Assembly: GCF_001281405.1 (NCBI RefSeq)
Contig: NZ_CP010401.1
Location: 210,001 to 274,000, forward strand
Direction of reading: 5' to 3'
Length of the DNA: 64,000 bases
DNA from: Bartonella ancashensis
GTDB lineage: Bacteria; Pseudomonadota; Alphaproteobacteria; Rhizobiales; Rhizobiaceae
The notes beneath the pieces are model-generated. The model was not told where the DNA came from and searched no databases. It saw only the letters and a program-made list of their open reading frames with translations. This document shows, one piece after another, positions 30,717-40,901 of the stretch. The position numbers were made by a program, and so were the translations under genes. Position 1 is the first letter of the stretch. Each line of letters begins with the position of its first letter.

Positions 30717-32644
30717 ATGGTAAATAATCATGGTACTGATGCTGTAGAACAAGGCGGTATATTGATCCCAGAAAAAAGATTCATACCCCTCACGCCCAAT
30801 GAATTATCTCAGGAATGTACAAAACGTCCCTCTATTCAATCAAGTCGCGCGGAGATTCAAAGGTTAGCACGGCTTGTTTATACTGATCCAGAAAAATTTG
30901 AACAAATGCTAGATGAGGCACAAAGTGACCAACATACATTTAAATACCTCTCCAGATTAATCACAAAACAGCCTAAAAGTGTTACAAAACTTTTAGGGAA
31001 AAAGTCCTTGTTAAGGAAAAATAAGGAGCGTAAAAATGCTGAACGACACGCCAGTCTTCTTGCATTTTCTTTAAAACAACATGCAGAGCTCCTCAAAAAT
31101 ACTAAAGAACAAGCCATTGCTGAACATCGGCAAAGGTATGAGGTATCAAAAACATCTTGTGTTGAGTCTCCAAACGACAGCTTAGGTCATTTATTTTCTT
31201 TACCAAAAAAGCAACAGATAGATGCCTTGTCTAAGTCTCCTCATCTAGCGCAAGAACTTTATAATTATAAACAAGCACTCGATAATCGTCTCTCAACGAG
31301 TGAGCGTAACGCCATCATGCTTGGTGACTACGAAAAGCTTTCTGAAAGCTTGGGTGTATCCATTGAACAGGCAAAAGAGGTTAGGACCACCTTCAAGCTC
31401 ACTATGGATGCATTTAATCGTTTTGAAAAATCTAAAACTCGTCGATCAAAAAAGTTAAATACATATTTAGCAAAAAATCTGAAAAACACTACCTCCTCTG
31501 AACCCCATATCGATTCTATTAAATTCGATGCCGATGTCGAAGAAAAAGTGGATGTATTGATCCCGCGAACGAGATCACGTCCCTCCACAACGGATGACAT
31601 GTCTCAACAATCTGGAAAAGATTACTATATTCAGGCAAATCTTAAAGAAATTCAGCACTTGGCAAAAATTGTTTATGCTGATCCAACAAAATTAGACAAA
31701 ATAATAAGCGTAAATCAAAATAATTCACGCTCTCTTAAGTCTCTTTCTTGGTCCATTCACAAAAAGCCTCAAGACATTTCTCAGCTTGCAGGGAGAAAAT
31801 TTTTCTTCATAAAAGATAAAACACGTAGAAATGCTGAAAAATATGTCCCTATTCTCTCAATGGCTGTTGGACGTCACGCAAGAATCCTTGACTATATTAA
31901 AGAAAATCCTTCTCTTCTACATCAGGGAAAACGAAGAACGAATGACATGTCTCAACAACCTGCAAGAGATTACTATATTCAGACAAATCTTAGGAAAATT
32001 CAGCGATTGGCAAAAATTGTTTATGCTGATCCAACAGGATTAAACAAAATAATAAACGTGAATGGAGACGATTCATGCTCTCTTAGGTCTCTTTCTGGAT
32101 TCATTCAAAAAAACCCTCAAAATATTTCTAAGCTTGCAGGGAAAAAATCTTTCTTCACAAAAAATGAAATACGTAGAAACGCTGAAAAATGTGTTCCTAT
32201 TCTCGCAGAGGCCGTTAAACATCACGCAATAATCCTTGAGCATATTAAACTTCTAAATCAGGAAAAACAAAGAGATGCAGAGCGCGTTGTTCACTTCCCA
32301 AGCAAAAATTTAACCACCTTATTTTTTTGCCACAAGAAAAACAGAGAGAAGCTTTATCCCTGAACCCTAGGCTAGCAGAAGAACTCAACGACTACGCGAA
32401 AACATTCAACGCTCAGCTTTCAGAAAGTGAACGTAAAGCAATCATGAATAACGATCATGAAGAAGTTTCCAGAAGTCTTAATGTATCTGTTGAAAGAGCG
32501 AGAGAGGTTGTAAAAATATTTAAGCTTACCACAGATGCGTGTTCCGAGGCTAAACAACTCCAAATTATTAGAGAAAAAAAATTAATTGAAAGCCTACGAA
32601 CTGCTCAGGATGATGAAAGAACTGTTCAATGCTGTTTTTGGTAA
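30717..32644 (+). pseudogene. BID-only Bep with BID, half-BID and frameshifted terminal BID
   Basis: The ATG at 30717 with AAGGGAGG is chosen over GTG at 30675. No Fic domain. A full BID starts at about residue 44 (IQRLARLVYT), a half-BID at about 308 (IQHLAKIVYA) and a third unit at about 424 (IQRLAKIVYA). The last two are a recent duplication at DNA level. At 32322-32328 a run of seven T breaks the frame: with eight T the reading continues LPQEKQREALSLN and finishes the terminal BID at 32644. As written the product stops at 32363 without a complete C-terminal BID. Whether it is dead, switched off by slippage or misread cannot be told from this sequence. Confidence 0.8.
31593..32257 (+). repeat. 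Tandem duplication of a half-BID segment
   Basis: About 31593-31905 and 31942-32257 are two copies of one segment, from GACATGTCTCAACAA to the helix ending near the HHA/RHA residues. They match closely in protein and DNA but each has its own substitutions. The first copy lacks the C-terminal half of a BID, so the duplication inserted an incomplete unit. Confidence 0.75.
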
Positions 32645-33109
32645 TAATCTGAAAGCATCATATGGGAGATCTCCACAGCTTCAACTTGGTTAAGAGGGAG
32701 TCCTTTTTCTATGGATTATCATACCATTATGGATGAGTAGTATCTTGTTAATAAAAATAACAGGTGTGGTGTTCCCTCTTTTTCTGACAATCAGAGGCCC
32801 CGGATAATGAAGTGGCATTCTTCCTCGGTGTCTTGCAGAGATTTTGGTGCCATAAAGACATGTCTACTTCATTGCGTATGATTATTTGGAATAATGGATC
32901 AGAATGCGTTGAAATTTTCTTTTCTGCATGAAGAGTTTGAGATACATGGCAGTATATTAACCACTAGTGGAGCAAGGCATTTTACGTAGGTGAACTGAAT
33001 TGAAAATTTGTAGATGCCCTGAATCGCCAATAATAAAAAGTGCACATAAAACCATAGTAAAAGGAGGAAATTCTTTATACCAAAAGATAGCCATGTTAAT
33101 GGGTAAAAA
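32645..33109. other. Intergenic region, nothing recognised
   Basis: No ORF of substance and no clear hairpin. AAAGGAGGAAATTC near 33060 looks like a translation start region that once served the relic that follows. Confidence 0.4.
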
Positions 33110-33760
33110 GAAGTTCAAGAAGTATTAATTCCAGATGTAAAATGGTAATTTCTATCTAGCAGAGTAGATTAGCTTAGTGGTTTCAGGAAATCTTTCCACT
33201 CAAGCAAGCCTTGGTAACTTGAGATATTATCAAGACTTATCCGTCATAATCCGATAACGATATACAATGAGTATTAAAAGAAAAGATTCCTCTTTTTTAA
33301 GAAAGTCTTCTGAGGAAATTTGAAAATCTCGTTCATCTTTTGTTAGGTTTGCGGGCAAACGGCATGCTTTTATAAAAGATCGAACATGTGTCTAAAGTGA
33401 GCATTTTACTCCTGCTCCTAGTGTCACAGTTTAAAGAGCATGTCAGCATTATCAAATGTGCTAAAAGAAAAGTTACTTTGCTACATAAAAGATGGCAAAA
33501 ATCCTTGGAACTTACCGTTGAAGTTCCAAAAAATTTGGAAAATTTTCTTTCCTCTCCGAGAAAAATAAGTGAACATTTCACACCAACATCTAAAAGAAAA
33601 ATAGCTGCATTGGAGTAACCAACCCTTGCCTCTTTCTCGCCAAATAGTCATCGGATAATTGAGAACGAAAGTTATGCAAATCTTTCTAAAAATTTTGATA
33701 TCTCCATCAAAAAGAAAAAATTACGACTATTGTTCAATCTACACAAATCCGGAAACCTGT
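33110..33760 (+). pseudogene. Relic of a BID-type Bep
   Basis: Fragments in several frames match Bep sequence. QEVLIPDV (about 33115-33140) is the segment that usually precedes a BID. FKEHVSIIKCAKRKV and VEVPKNLENFLSSP (in the frame 33388-33618) match the middle of a BID. Traces of the final helices follow to about 33760. Stop codons interrupt all frames. The fragments lie immediately before an intact BID-only gene. Confidence 0.65.
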
Positions 33761-33857
33761 GGTGTAACCATTAATATTATCCTTTTATTTACCAAGATCA
33801 TCCTAGCACTATTACATAAATATAAGTAAATTTAATTACTTAAGGAGTAAAAAATTT

Positions 33858-34634
33858 ATGGGAAATGATAAAGAACTATTGATCCCAAGAGCAAGATTAG
33901 AATCCCTCACAGAAAGTAGTCTCTACAGAAGAATTTTAGCAGATCATTACACTCAAGAAAGTTTGAAAACAATTCAGCAATTGTCAGAGGTTGTTTATGG
34001 TGATCCCACAATATTAGACACCCAAATAGGTATGAGAGGAAGGGATAAAACCCTATTCAAACAGCTTGCTCAAAAAATTAACTTATACCCCGAATCTATT
34101 GCTCCACTTGCAGGATCACGGTGCTTTTTCATAAATAATCCAGAGCGTGTGAATTCCAGAACTTCTATCCCTCTTCTCTGTTCTGCAATTGAGAAGCATG
34201 CAGAAATTATCCAAGCTGTTGAAGAAAAAATCATGATACAACATCAAAGAGATCGAGAGCGCCTAGCGCATTCTGTTAAAGCTCCAACAGGAGATCTCAA
34301 AAATTTTCTTCTTTCATCACCAGAGCAACAAAAAGAAGCTTTACTGAAAAATCCTGAATTAGAAAAAAGTCTTAACCATTACATGAAAGAACTTGATGCT
34401 CGTCTTTCAGTGAATGAATATACTGCAATCAAAAATAAAAATTATGGTGAACTTGCCCAAAGTACATGTGTATCAATTGAGCAAGCACAAAAGATCGCAA
34501 ACATAGTTCATCTTACTCAAAAAGCACGACAGCAAGCTCAAAATTTTAAGATAGGTCAAGCAGAAGACATCTCCAAAAGTTTAGGAACAAGTAAAATGAG
34601 TGAAAAAATTGCTACACGCAGCATATTCAAATAA
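33858..34634 (+). CDS. Small BID-only Bep effector
   Basis: 258 residues, start with TAAGGAG upstream. After the LLIPRARLESLTE segment that precedes BIDs, one complete BID runs from about residue 34 (IQQLSEVVYG) to about 235, with a short charged tail. There is no Fic or OB domain. It is a VirD4 substrate by family; host function unknown. Possibly derived from a Fic-OB-BID gene by loss of the 5' two thirds. Confidence 0.85.
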   Translation: MGNDKELLIPRARLESLTESSLYRRILADHYTQESLKTIQQLSEVVYGDPTILDTQIGMRGRDKTLFKQLAQKINLYPESIAPLAGSRCFFINNPERVNSRTSIPLLCSAIEKHAEIIQAVEEKIMIQHQRDRERLAHSVKAPTGDLKNFLLSSPEQQKEALLKNPELEKSLNHYMKELDARLSVNEYTAIKNKNYGELAQSTCVSIEQAQKIANIVHLTQKARQQAQNFKIGQAEDISKSLGTSKMSEKIATRSIFK

Positions 34635-35189
34635 CTTGAAGATATTAAGTAAACGAGCCCAAAATTGATTCAGAAAGATAATGGTTATAATCGGTTAAAT
34701 TTGTAGATATTCACTTTTTTAAATTACATAAAAGGAGAGAAAATATTTAAAATTTTTAGCAGATAAAAATTCTTTGATCTTCCCCATCGAGATTTGACGT
34801 GCAATAATATTTTCAAATATACAAAGGTATTACTAGTTCTTTTTTTAGTTTCTATTACTTTTTTGTTCTGTAATATTTATTGAGGATTATAGCTCTCTAA
34901 TGAACTCAAGGGAGAGTATTACAATAAAAAGTTGTTTGTATTCTTGAAACCATTCTCGATGTTCCTGTGTTTTTATTATGCTTTTTATGAAAAATGTACC
35001 CAAGTTCCTCTATGGGGAAAGTATAAAACAATACGAAATTATACTCTAAAATACGCAAATTCCATGATTACCATCAGCATACTAACCAAGATATATTTCT
35101 TTTTCACTTATTTAACCCAACATAACTCACTCATACGAATCAAATATGCAAAAGAGAATTCCATTTGAAAAAGAAATGATAACAAACTT

Positions 35190-35340
35190 TGGAGATGTGG
35201 CCTAGAGTGGTGATGGAGCGCTCTCCCTTTTTCACATGGGATCACTGAAAGGCACACCTAGGGAAGTGTAAGGTTTGGTCTAAAACATCATGCAACTTGA
35301 GAGAGGTGCTTTTCTTTACAAGCACCTCGCATTTTTTTAT
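35190..35340 (+). ncRNA. Candidate small RNA ending in a terminator
   Basis: A structured-looking stretch, GC-richer than its surroundings, contains the palindrome GGAGCGCTCTCC (about 35214) and short inverted segments. It ends exactly in a rho-independent terminator. It stands free between two effector genes. No family is recognised; the call rests on structure and context only. Confidence 0.3.
35303..35339 (+). terminator. Rho-independent terminator
   Basis: Perfect 9-bp stem GAGGTGCTT / AAGCACCTC with loop TTCTTTAC, followed by GCATTTTTTT. Confidence 0.85.
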
Positions 35341-35401
35341 GATAATTAAGGATAGAAATTGGTACTGATACAGTCGACAAATTCAGGCAAGGGGTGATTC
35401 T

Positions 35402-36217
35402 ATGGCACGACATAAAAATTTCGGTGTGTTTGTACTTAAAAGCCCCAGAAAAGTATTAATTCCAAGTATACAGTCGTCACCCCTCGCAGCACGCAGGCTA
35501 TATTATATGATTGCAGAAGATTATCGTGTTAAAACAAGTATCAGCGAAATCCAACAACTATCAAAAATTGTGTATGATAATCCAACAGCCGTCAGCGAAA
35601 AAATTGGCGAACAAAATGGAGATGTAGCTTTTTTAAAAAATTTTTCTAAAAAATTCAATAAGAACCCTAAATTTGTTGCAAATTTCGCGGGGTCTTGTTA
35701 TTTTTTTATGAAAGATCAGAGACGTAAAGACGCTGAAAAGTGTCTTCCTTTCCTAAAGAAAAAAATTGAACAGCATGCGCGCATTGTTGAACATATTCGC
35801 GAGCAGATTATTCAAAAACAAGAACAGGAGAAAGAACGCGTAAAGCGTCCTGTCGAAGTACCAGACCGTGATTTGAAAAATCTCATTTCCTTGTCGCAGA
35901 AAAAACAGATGGAGAGATTATCTAAGAGTTCTAGGTTAAGACTAGAGCTTCGTGACTATATGGGAGAAATTAATCAACGTCTTTCATTTAGCGAACGTCA
36001 AGCAATAGCAAGAGGTGATCATGAATATATTTCTAAAAGTTTTGGTGTATCCCCTAAACAAGCAAAAAAAATTGTGAAGATAGTCACACTTACCAAAGAA
36101 GCACACCGACGATCTCAAGATGTCACAATTAACCTGGCAAAACAAGCAATTCTGAATTCAAGAAAATTCCAAACAAATGAACCAATGAATGAAAATATCA
36201 TCATACATCATATTTGA
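35402..36217 (+). CDS. Small BID-only Bep effector
   Basis: 271 residues; ATG preceded by AAGGGGTGATTCT. The KVLIPSIQSS segment leads into one complete BID from about residue 49 (IQQLSKIVYD) to about 245, then a tail with few acidic residues. Strongly Lys-rich. No Fic or OB domain. Expected to be translocated by VirD4/VirB; no host function is suggested by the sequence. Confidence 0.85.
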   Translation: MARHKNFGVFVLKSPRKVLIPSIQSSPLAARRLYYMIAEDYRVKTSISEIQQLSKIVYDNPTAVSEKIGEQNGDVAFLKNFSKKFNKNPKFVANFAGSCYFFMKDQRRKDAEKCLPFLKKKIEQHARIVEHIREQIIQKQEQEKERVKRPVEVPDRDLKNLISLSQKKQMERLSKSSRLRLELRDYMGEINQRLSFSERQAIARGDHEYISKSFGVSPKQAKKIVKIVTLTKEAHRRSQDVTINLAKQAILNSRKFQTNEPMNENIIIHHI

Positions 36218-36969
36218 GGATTCAAATGGGTTATCTTCTGATGAAAAATTAATTAAAAGAGGTAATAGCCATCATCATAAATAAAAAATGATATCATCCC
36301 TTTTTCTCATGAACGGCATATCTCAATTCAAGAAGACGCTTAAAGCTTGCCCTTAGACTGACCAAAATAATGTAAAACATGTTTTGATGGTTTGTAAATA
36401 TGTGATTTTTATGTGATAGCTGGTCGTATCTTTCCATTTATTTGAGTCTTTTAAGATTAGTTAAAAAAACTCAACGCATTATGCCTTTTTGAAGATACTG
36501 CAGAGAAATTATAAATTCTCTTTACCAATGAATTATTGTGCATAAAAAATACCATATCCATAAAGGTAAGATATTTAATTTCCTTCCTTATCTCTGATAA
36601 CAAGGAAATGCAATTCAAAACAGACAAAACGGATATATAATTTTTATTATTTTTCATATTGACTTTTATAAAAAAATTCCTATAGCAGAAGGTATTATTG
36701 AGGAGAAATTTTTCAGCTTGTATTTGGGAGGCATTTTTAAAAATGCAAGCTGTTCTTTTTCAGTCAGAACGATTTGCGTGATCTGAATCAGGAGGATTTG
36801 CACAATACGGTGGGGGTGCTGGTTATCGTTGAAGGGATTGCTTCGCGTTAGTCGAAGGGATTTTTTCGCGTTACGAGGGGATTTGGGTTCGTATGTGCGT
36901 GGGATCACAATGATCGAATAGAAACCCGGAATGGAGTCAACTAATCTAAAGAAATGGGAGGCTATTGCA
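36218..36969. other. Intergenic region with short tandem repeat
   Basis: No supported gene. GC content rises from about 36750 on. A 23-bp direct repeat lies at 36831-36876, just before the next Bep. Minus-strand frames here (36457-36657, 36666-36908) have no domain. Confidence 0.4.
36831..36876 (+). repeat. 23-bp tandem repeat upstream of a Bep
   Basis: Two adjacent copies beginning GAAGGGATT and containing TTCGCGTTA (36831-36853 and 36854-36876), with the start of a third (GGGGATTT). They lie about 95 bases before the next start codon and could be promoter-proximal binding sites. Confidence 0.75.
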
Positions 36970-38283
36970 ATGAAGCGTAGTGAAGTAAAAACACTGAAAA
37001 AGGAAGAAGCGTCCGGAGAGACATTAGGTGCAAGGGACGCGCAATCTGCTTTTGATAGGGATCTTGTCGCTGGTGAGCATGGTGAACAAGCACACTCGCT
37101 TCAAACAGCAGACGGTACGCTGCAATACACAGGGACACGAGGACCGTCTGGGCCTGCAGGGGAGACTTTATCCCAAGGCGAACCTAACTTGGGTGTAGAG
37201 TCCCTTCCTTCCTCAGAAGCGGAGGAGTCGTTTTCTTTGAATCCGTTTTTTTCGGATGATGAGTCTACCGGAGAATTCCAGGGGTCTCGGCAGGATTTTT
37301 CCTCTTCAAACTTCGGAGAAGGGGGGATATCTTCAGCCGTGGAAACGACGCATTTTCAAAGTGTTCAAATGAGGGGGATTGCAGAAGAATCTAAAGCGGT
37401 AAGGAAGTCGTTAAAGTACACAAGGAGTGTAGAAGCCTCTTTTGATGTAGTGAGTTTCTCTTCCGATAGAAGTATCGAAAGATTACAGCAACCTCGAGAC
37501 ATACTCATCCCATCTACAGAACAGACAACTCTCTCAGAAAGTGAGATAGCACGCAGAGTTGCGGACGATGACCACATAAAAGCAAGTTATGAACAAATTG
37601 AGCGACTCTCGAAAATTGTTTATGGTAATGAAGCTGTTCTCCAGAGAGAAATTTCTCGAACTGGAGGAGACCCAACATTAATTCATCGTCTCTCTGAAGA
37701 TGTTAAGAACAATCCTGCGAGTATCTCTAGACTTGCAGGATCTCAATTTACACGCTTAGCAGATGCCACACGTTTACCGTCTCTTGTTATGAAAACCATG
37801 GGACGTACAGAGGCTGAAGAACATGTTCCTTTCCTTTCTTTCATACTTCGCAACCACGCGAAAATAGTTGAATTCACCAGAGACAGGATAGTTGCAGAGC
37901 ATCGTGATATGCAGAAACGTCGGGAGAACCCTGTTGAAGCACCAAGCAAAGAGTTATCGAGGCTCTTCCTTTTCTCAAAAGGACAGCAAATAGGTGTTTT
38001 GTCTGAACTTCCTGAATTACGAGATGCGGTCTGTTGTTATGCAGCAGTACTTAATGCCGCTCTTTCGAAGGATGAACAAAAAGCTATCCAGGATAATGAC
38101 ATTAGGAAATTGGCTGAAAGCCTTAACTTGTCTTTTGAAAGAGCAGGGAAAATTGCAGAGACTTTTAACCTAGTTAAAGATATACAAGAGAGCGCTCAAC
38201 AAATTGAAATCAATGCAGCAAGAGGCGCTGTTGTGGAGTTTAGGAAGCAGCACAGCAGTAGAGCCGTAATGCCTTCCTTTTGA
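36970..38283 (+). CDS. BID-only Bep with long unrelated N-terminal region
   Basis: The ATG at 36970 (GGGAGG nine bases upstream) is preferred over one at 36931 with no ribosome site; 437 residues. Residues 1-185 are hydrophilic, rich in Ser, Glu and Gly, probably disordered, and unlike any other protein here. A DILIPS segment then leads into one BID from about residue 206 (IERLSKIVYG) to about 415. Higher GC and different codon use in the first half suggest a separate origin. The N-terminal region could carry host-interaction motifs, but I see no EPIYA-type tyrosine motif in it. Confidence 0.85.
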   Translation: MKRSEVKTLKKEEASGETLGARDAQSAFDRDLVAGEHGEQAHSLQTADGTLQYTGTRGPSGPAGETLSQGEPNLGVESLPSSEAEESFSLNPFFSDDESTGEFQGSRQDFSSSNFGEGGISSAVETTHFQSVQMRGIAEESKAVRKSLKYTRSVEASFDVVSFSSDRSIERLQQPRDILIPSTEQTTLSESEIARRVADDDHIKASYEQIERLSKIVYGNEAVLQREISRTGGDPTLIHRLSEDVKNNPASISRLAGSQFTRLADATRLPSLVMKTMGRTEAEEHVPFLSFILRNHAKIVEFTRDRIVAEHRDMQKRRENPVEAPSKELSRLFLFSKGQQIGVLSELPELRDAVCCYAAVLNAALSKDEQKAIQDNDIRKLAESLNLSFERAGKIAETFNLVKDIQESAQQIEINAARGAVVEFRKQHSSRAVMPSF

Positions 38284-38956
38284 GGATCTGAAAACATTAA
38301 CTAAAACTTCTGTACTCGGAATTTATCAGGAAAACATAATCCTTGTTAGTTTGGGTTATAGGGTTTTGTTATCTTAAACACCATAAGGAGAGTGTCAGAG
38401 AATTTTCTTCCTATGGTGTTGTTGTGGTGTGTCTCGGTGAACTAGATACTGAGGTTGTCATGCTAGCTGACAGAAGATAGCAAAGGGATTTTGTTGTGAA
38501 ACTCGTAGATTCTTTACATTTTTAGCATAATCATTGGTATTTTTATTCAAGAAATTGCAGTTTGCACCACAAAAACAAAAGATTTTATAGAAAGCCTTAG
38601 AGATATTGGAATTTTGTCAATAACTGAACTTAAAAAAACGGTATTCTCTCCATAAATAAGTAACATATGTGGCGTTATTTACACAAAATGATATTTTAGA
38701 CATTTTTTGTTTTGATTTTTTCTGAAAAATTCTCATAATATCCCCCCGTGATAGGAAAGATATGCGTGATTTGTCTGTGACATTGCGTGGTGAGGGGGGT
38801 TCTATCCGAAGAGGATTTTCCGTATTGCAAACAATCTTGCTATCATAGAGATTGTTTTACTCTGTAAGCGGGCTGGGAATTTAGGGAGCTCACATAGAGA
38901 TTTGTCGGAAAATTTCTAAACAAGAGCATAAATCTAAATCTACGAGGTTGGCTATT
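38284..38956. other. Intergenic region
   Basis: No supported gene. A hairpin at 38377-38420 lies about 95 bases after the preceding stop (listed separately). The rest, including a GC-richer stretch at 38745-38830, shows nothing recognised. Confidence 0.4.
38377..38420 (+). terminator. Hairpin downstream of a Bep, possible terminator
   Basis: Arms AACACCATAAGGA and TTCCTATGGTGTT pair over about 12 bp with one mismatch or bulge. There is no long U-run after it (GTTGTGGTG), so termination is uncertain. Confidence 0.45.
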
Positions 38957-39763
38957 ATGGAAAAAAATGTACATGGTGCAACATCCGCTCAAGTGAGTGC
39001 TGCAAGTGAAAATTATACTGCAGAGGGACAGAGGGCCACGAATCAGGAAATTCTGATTCATGGATCAAGAAAATGTGTCAAATCTTTCTCGCCAGAAGAA
39101 ATGATTACAATGATCCGTGATGACTACTATGTTCAAGAAAGCTGTAAAGAAATCAGGCGGTTATCGAAGATTGTTTATGGCGATAAATCTGTGTTGGATG
39201 GAGTAATGGAGCAAGCTGTGGAATTTCCTCTGTCGATGTATGATTTTCTTGAAAAAATGAAAAATGATCCTGTATCCGTTTCTAAGCTTGCAGGAATTAA
39301 AACTTCGTTCTTCAAAAACAAAAAACGTGAAGCTGCCGAACAAAATATTTCTTCTCTGGAGTTTATGGTTGAAAATCATATAAAGGTTATCGGGTATGCT
39401 AAAGAAAGAATTATCGATGACTATCAGAAGGCATATGAACGCGGTAAGATCTCCGTTCCTGAACCAAGTAAGAATTTAATGAAGCTCTTTTTCTTATCAC
39501 CAACACAACAAAGGGAATCTTTGTCTCAATCTCCTGAGATGAAATCAGAGCTTGATGATTATGTGAAACTCCTCGATCGGCGTCTCTCCCCAAATGATCA
39601 TAAGGCTATCCAAGAGAATCGTCTTACGGACCTTGCTGAAAGTGTTGATGTATCTCCTAAGCAAGCAGAAAAAATTGCAGAAATAGTTAAGCTTGCGAAA
39701 AGCGCGCAACAGCAAGTTCAACAACCTCAAACTAAACAGCAACAGATGGTGCGTTCATTATAG
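38957..39763 (+). CDS. Small BID-only Bep effector
   Basis: 268 residues from the ATG at 38957 (ACGAGG upstream; an in-frame TTG lies 9 bases earlier). After about 50 residues with an EILIHGSRK segment, one BID runs from about residue 62 (IRRLSKIVYG) to about 255, ending in a Gln-rich tail. No Fic or OB domain. A terminator follows directly. Confidence 0.85.
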   Translation: MEKNVHGATSAQVSAASENYTAEGQRATNQEILIHGSRKCVKSFSPEEMITMIRDDYYVQESCKEIRRLSKIVYGDKSVLDGVMEQAVEFPLSMYDFLEKMKNDPVSVSKLAGIKTSFFKNKKREAAEQNISSLEFMVENHIKVIGYAKERIIDDYQKAYERGKISVPEPSKNLMKLFFLSPTQQRESLSQSPEMKSELDDYVKLLDRRLSPNDHKAIQENRLTDLAESVDVSPKQAEKIAEIVKLAKSAQQQVQQPQTKQQQMVRSL

Positions 39764-39781
39764 CTATACTTAAAAAAAACA

Positions 39782-39822
39782 CGAGCGAAAGAATCACTAG
39801 GCTTTCGCTCATTTGTTTGCGA
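39782..39822 (+). terminator. Rho-independent terminator after a BID-only Bep
   Basis: Stem GAGCGAAAG / CTTTCGCTC with loop AATCACTAGG, followed by ATTTGTTTG. It lies 20 bases after the stop codon at 39763. Confidence 0.75.
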
Positions 39823-40716
39823 ATGTAGCTATTTTCACAAAGTTAATCGCGATAATATAACTTTAAATATATTAGAGATGCGGCCCCATTAATTCTAGCA
39901 ACAATTGCTATCTTTTTTAAGTTGTCCCTTTCATCTTCGATACGCTTTATTCTTTGCAAATGACGAAAATGATACGTTGTTTTTACTGTGTATCTTGATT
40001 TTTTTTCAAAACATCCATTGCCTAAATTATTAAATATTTTACACCTTTGCATAGTAGCTTTTTATACTTCTAAAGCAACTTTAATATCATGCCCCTCTAA
40101 TCACATTGGGCATAAAATCAATATCCTTTTACATAAGCCAATAAAAGATAATACAAAGCCACACATCCAAAAAAATAGCACCATAGCCAGCTTATAACGA
40201 GTATTATTCTTTCACTCACCTGCAATATTGCAGCTTTTTAAAGCCTTTAAAACAAAAAATATCCATTGAATAGCATCATGGATATATTTCACAGATACAG
40301 TAAAATTTTCCAAAGATATAATAAGATCTCAAGAAACAATAAACCACCATGGGTAAATAATACCCTATTCATGCAGATGCTACTCCCTTGTCTTTTAAGT
40401 AATAAAGCTCCAGAAAATAAAAAAATAGGTTTTTTACTGTTTAAACCTAATTTAGCTGACATTCCTAAAAAATTAAGCAACACCAAAATGCCTGTGCTAT
40501 CGTAAGATATTGGTTGGAACAACAAAGTATTTTTACGTTAAGGCCCTTTACGACATGGATGGCCAATCTATTTAAAATTAAAGATGAAAGCAATGTTAGT
40601 CATCACTGAAAGCGCCGCTCTGCTCTACGCAAGATAGATCAAACCTAAAGATAGGTGAGCGCATCGCGTTATAATGATGAAACAAAATCAACTTAATAAG
40701 GCAGAGGGAGGCCTTT
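39823..40716. other. Intergenic region with possible minus-strand relic
   Basis: No supported gene. Minus-strand frames between 39843 and 40525 contain hydrophobic, membrane-like segments broken by stops and could be the remains of a membrane-protein gene; no family is recognised. The last 60 bases hold a promoter-like element. Confidence 0.35.
40661..40716 (+). promoter_or_regulatory. Promoter and start region shared with the biaA module
   Basis: GCATCGCGTTATAATG (TATAAT at 40670-40675), followed by GAAACAAAAT, matches GCATCAAAATAATGAAACAAAA upstream of the antitoxin gene at 57623. GAGGGAGGCCTTT then precedes ATG 40717. The same CGTTATAATGG element occurs at 51622-51631. Confidence 0.5.
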
Positions 40717-40884
40717 ATGACAAAAAATACCTCTACATCTTACACACCATCTTATAGCTTTAAAAAAGCACAACACTACTGTGCAATACCCAGTTCTATC
40801 ACCACCCCCTACACATTTATGAAGAGACAGCTCTCCTCTAAAATTTTTAAATCGCTTGGTGCATCTGCAAACTACACTGCATAA
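40717..40884 (+). CDS. Leader ORF, likely antitoxin (biaA-type) remnant
   Basis: A 55-codon ORF with a strong ribosome site (GAGGGAGGC) that ends 17 bases before a Fic Bep, exactly where the intact antitoxin lies before its Fic gene (gap 24 bases). The N-terminus MTKNTSTSYT resembles MTTNNPTSLT of that antitoxin, but the inhibitory motif is absent. It may still be translated and couple translation of the Bep. Call rests on position, start region and weak similarity. Confidence 0.45.
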   Translation: MTKNTSTSYTPSYSFKKAQHYCAIPSSITTPYTFMKRQLSSKIFKSLGASANYTA

Positions 40885-40901
40885 TAAGGGGAACTATTAT
40901 T

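Larger units (their letters stand above)
34635..35401. other. Intergenic region with candidate small RNA
   Basis: No supported protein gene; a 78-codon frame at 34932-35168 has no ribosome site or domain. The right half holds a GC-richer segment ending in a strong terminator (listed separately). Confidence 0.45.

Noticed and set aside
34932..35168. 78-codon ORF
   Set aside because: Hydrophobic chance frame without ribosome site or family.
39843..40525. Membrane-protein gene on the minus strand
   Set aside because: Hydrophobic segments are in separate frames broken by stops and match no family I recognise.
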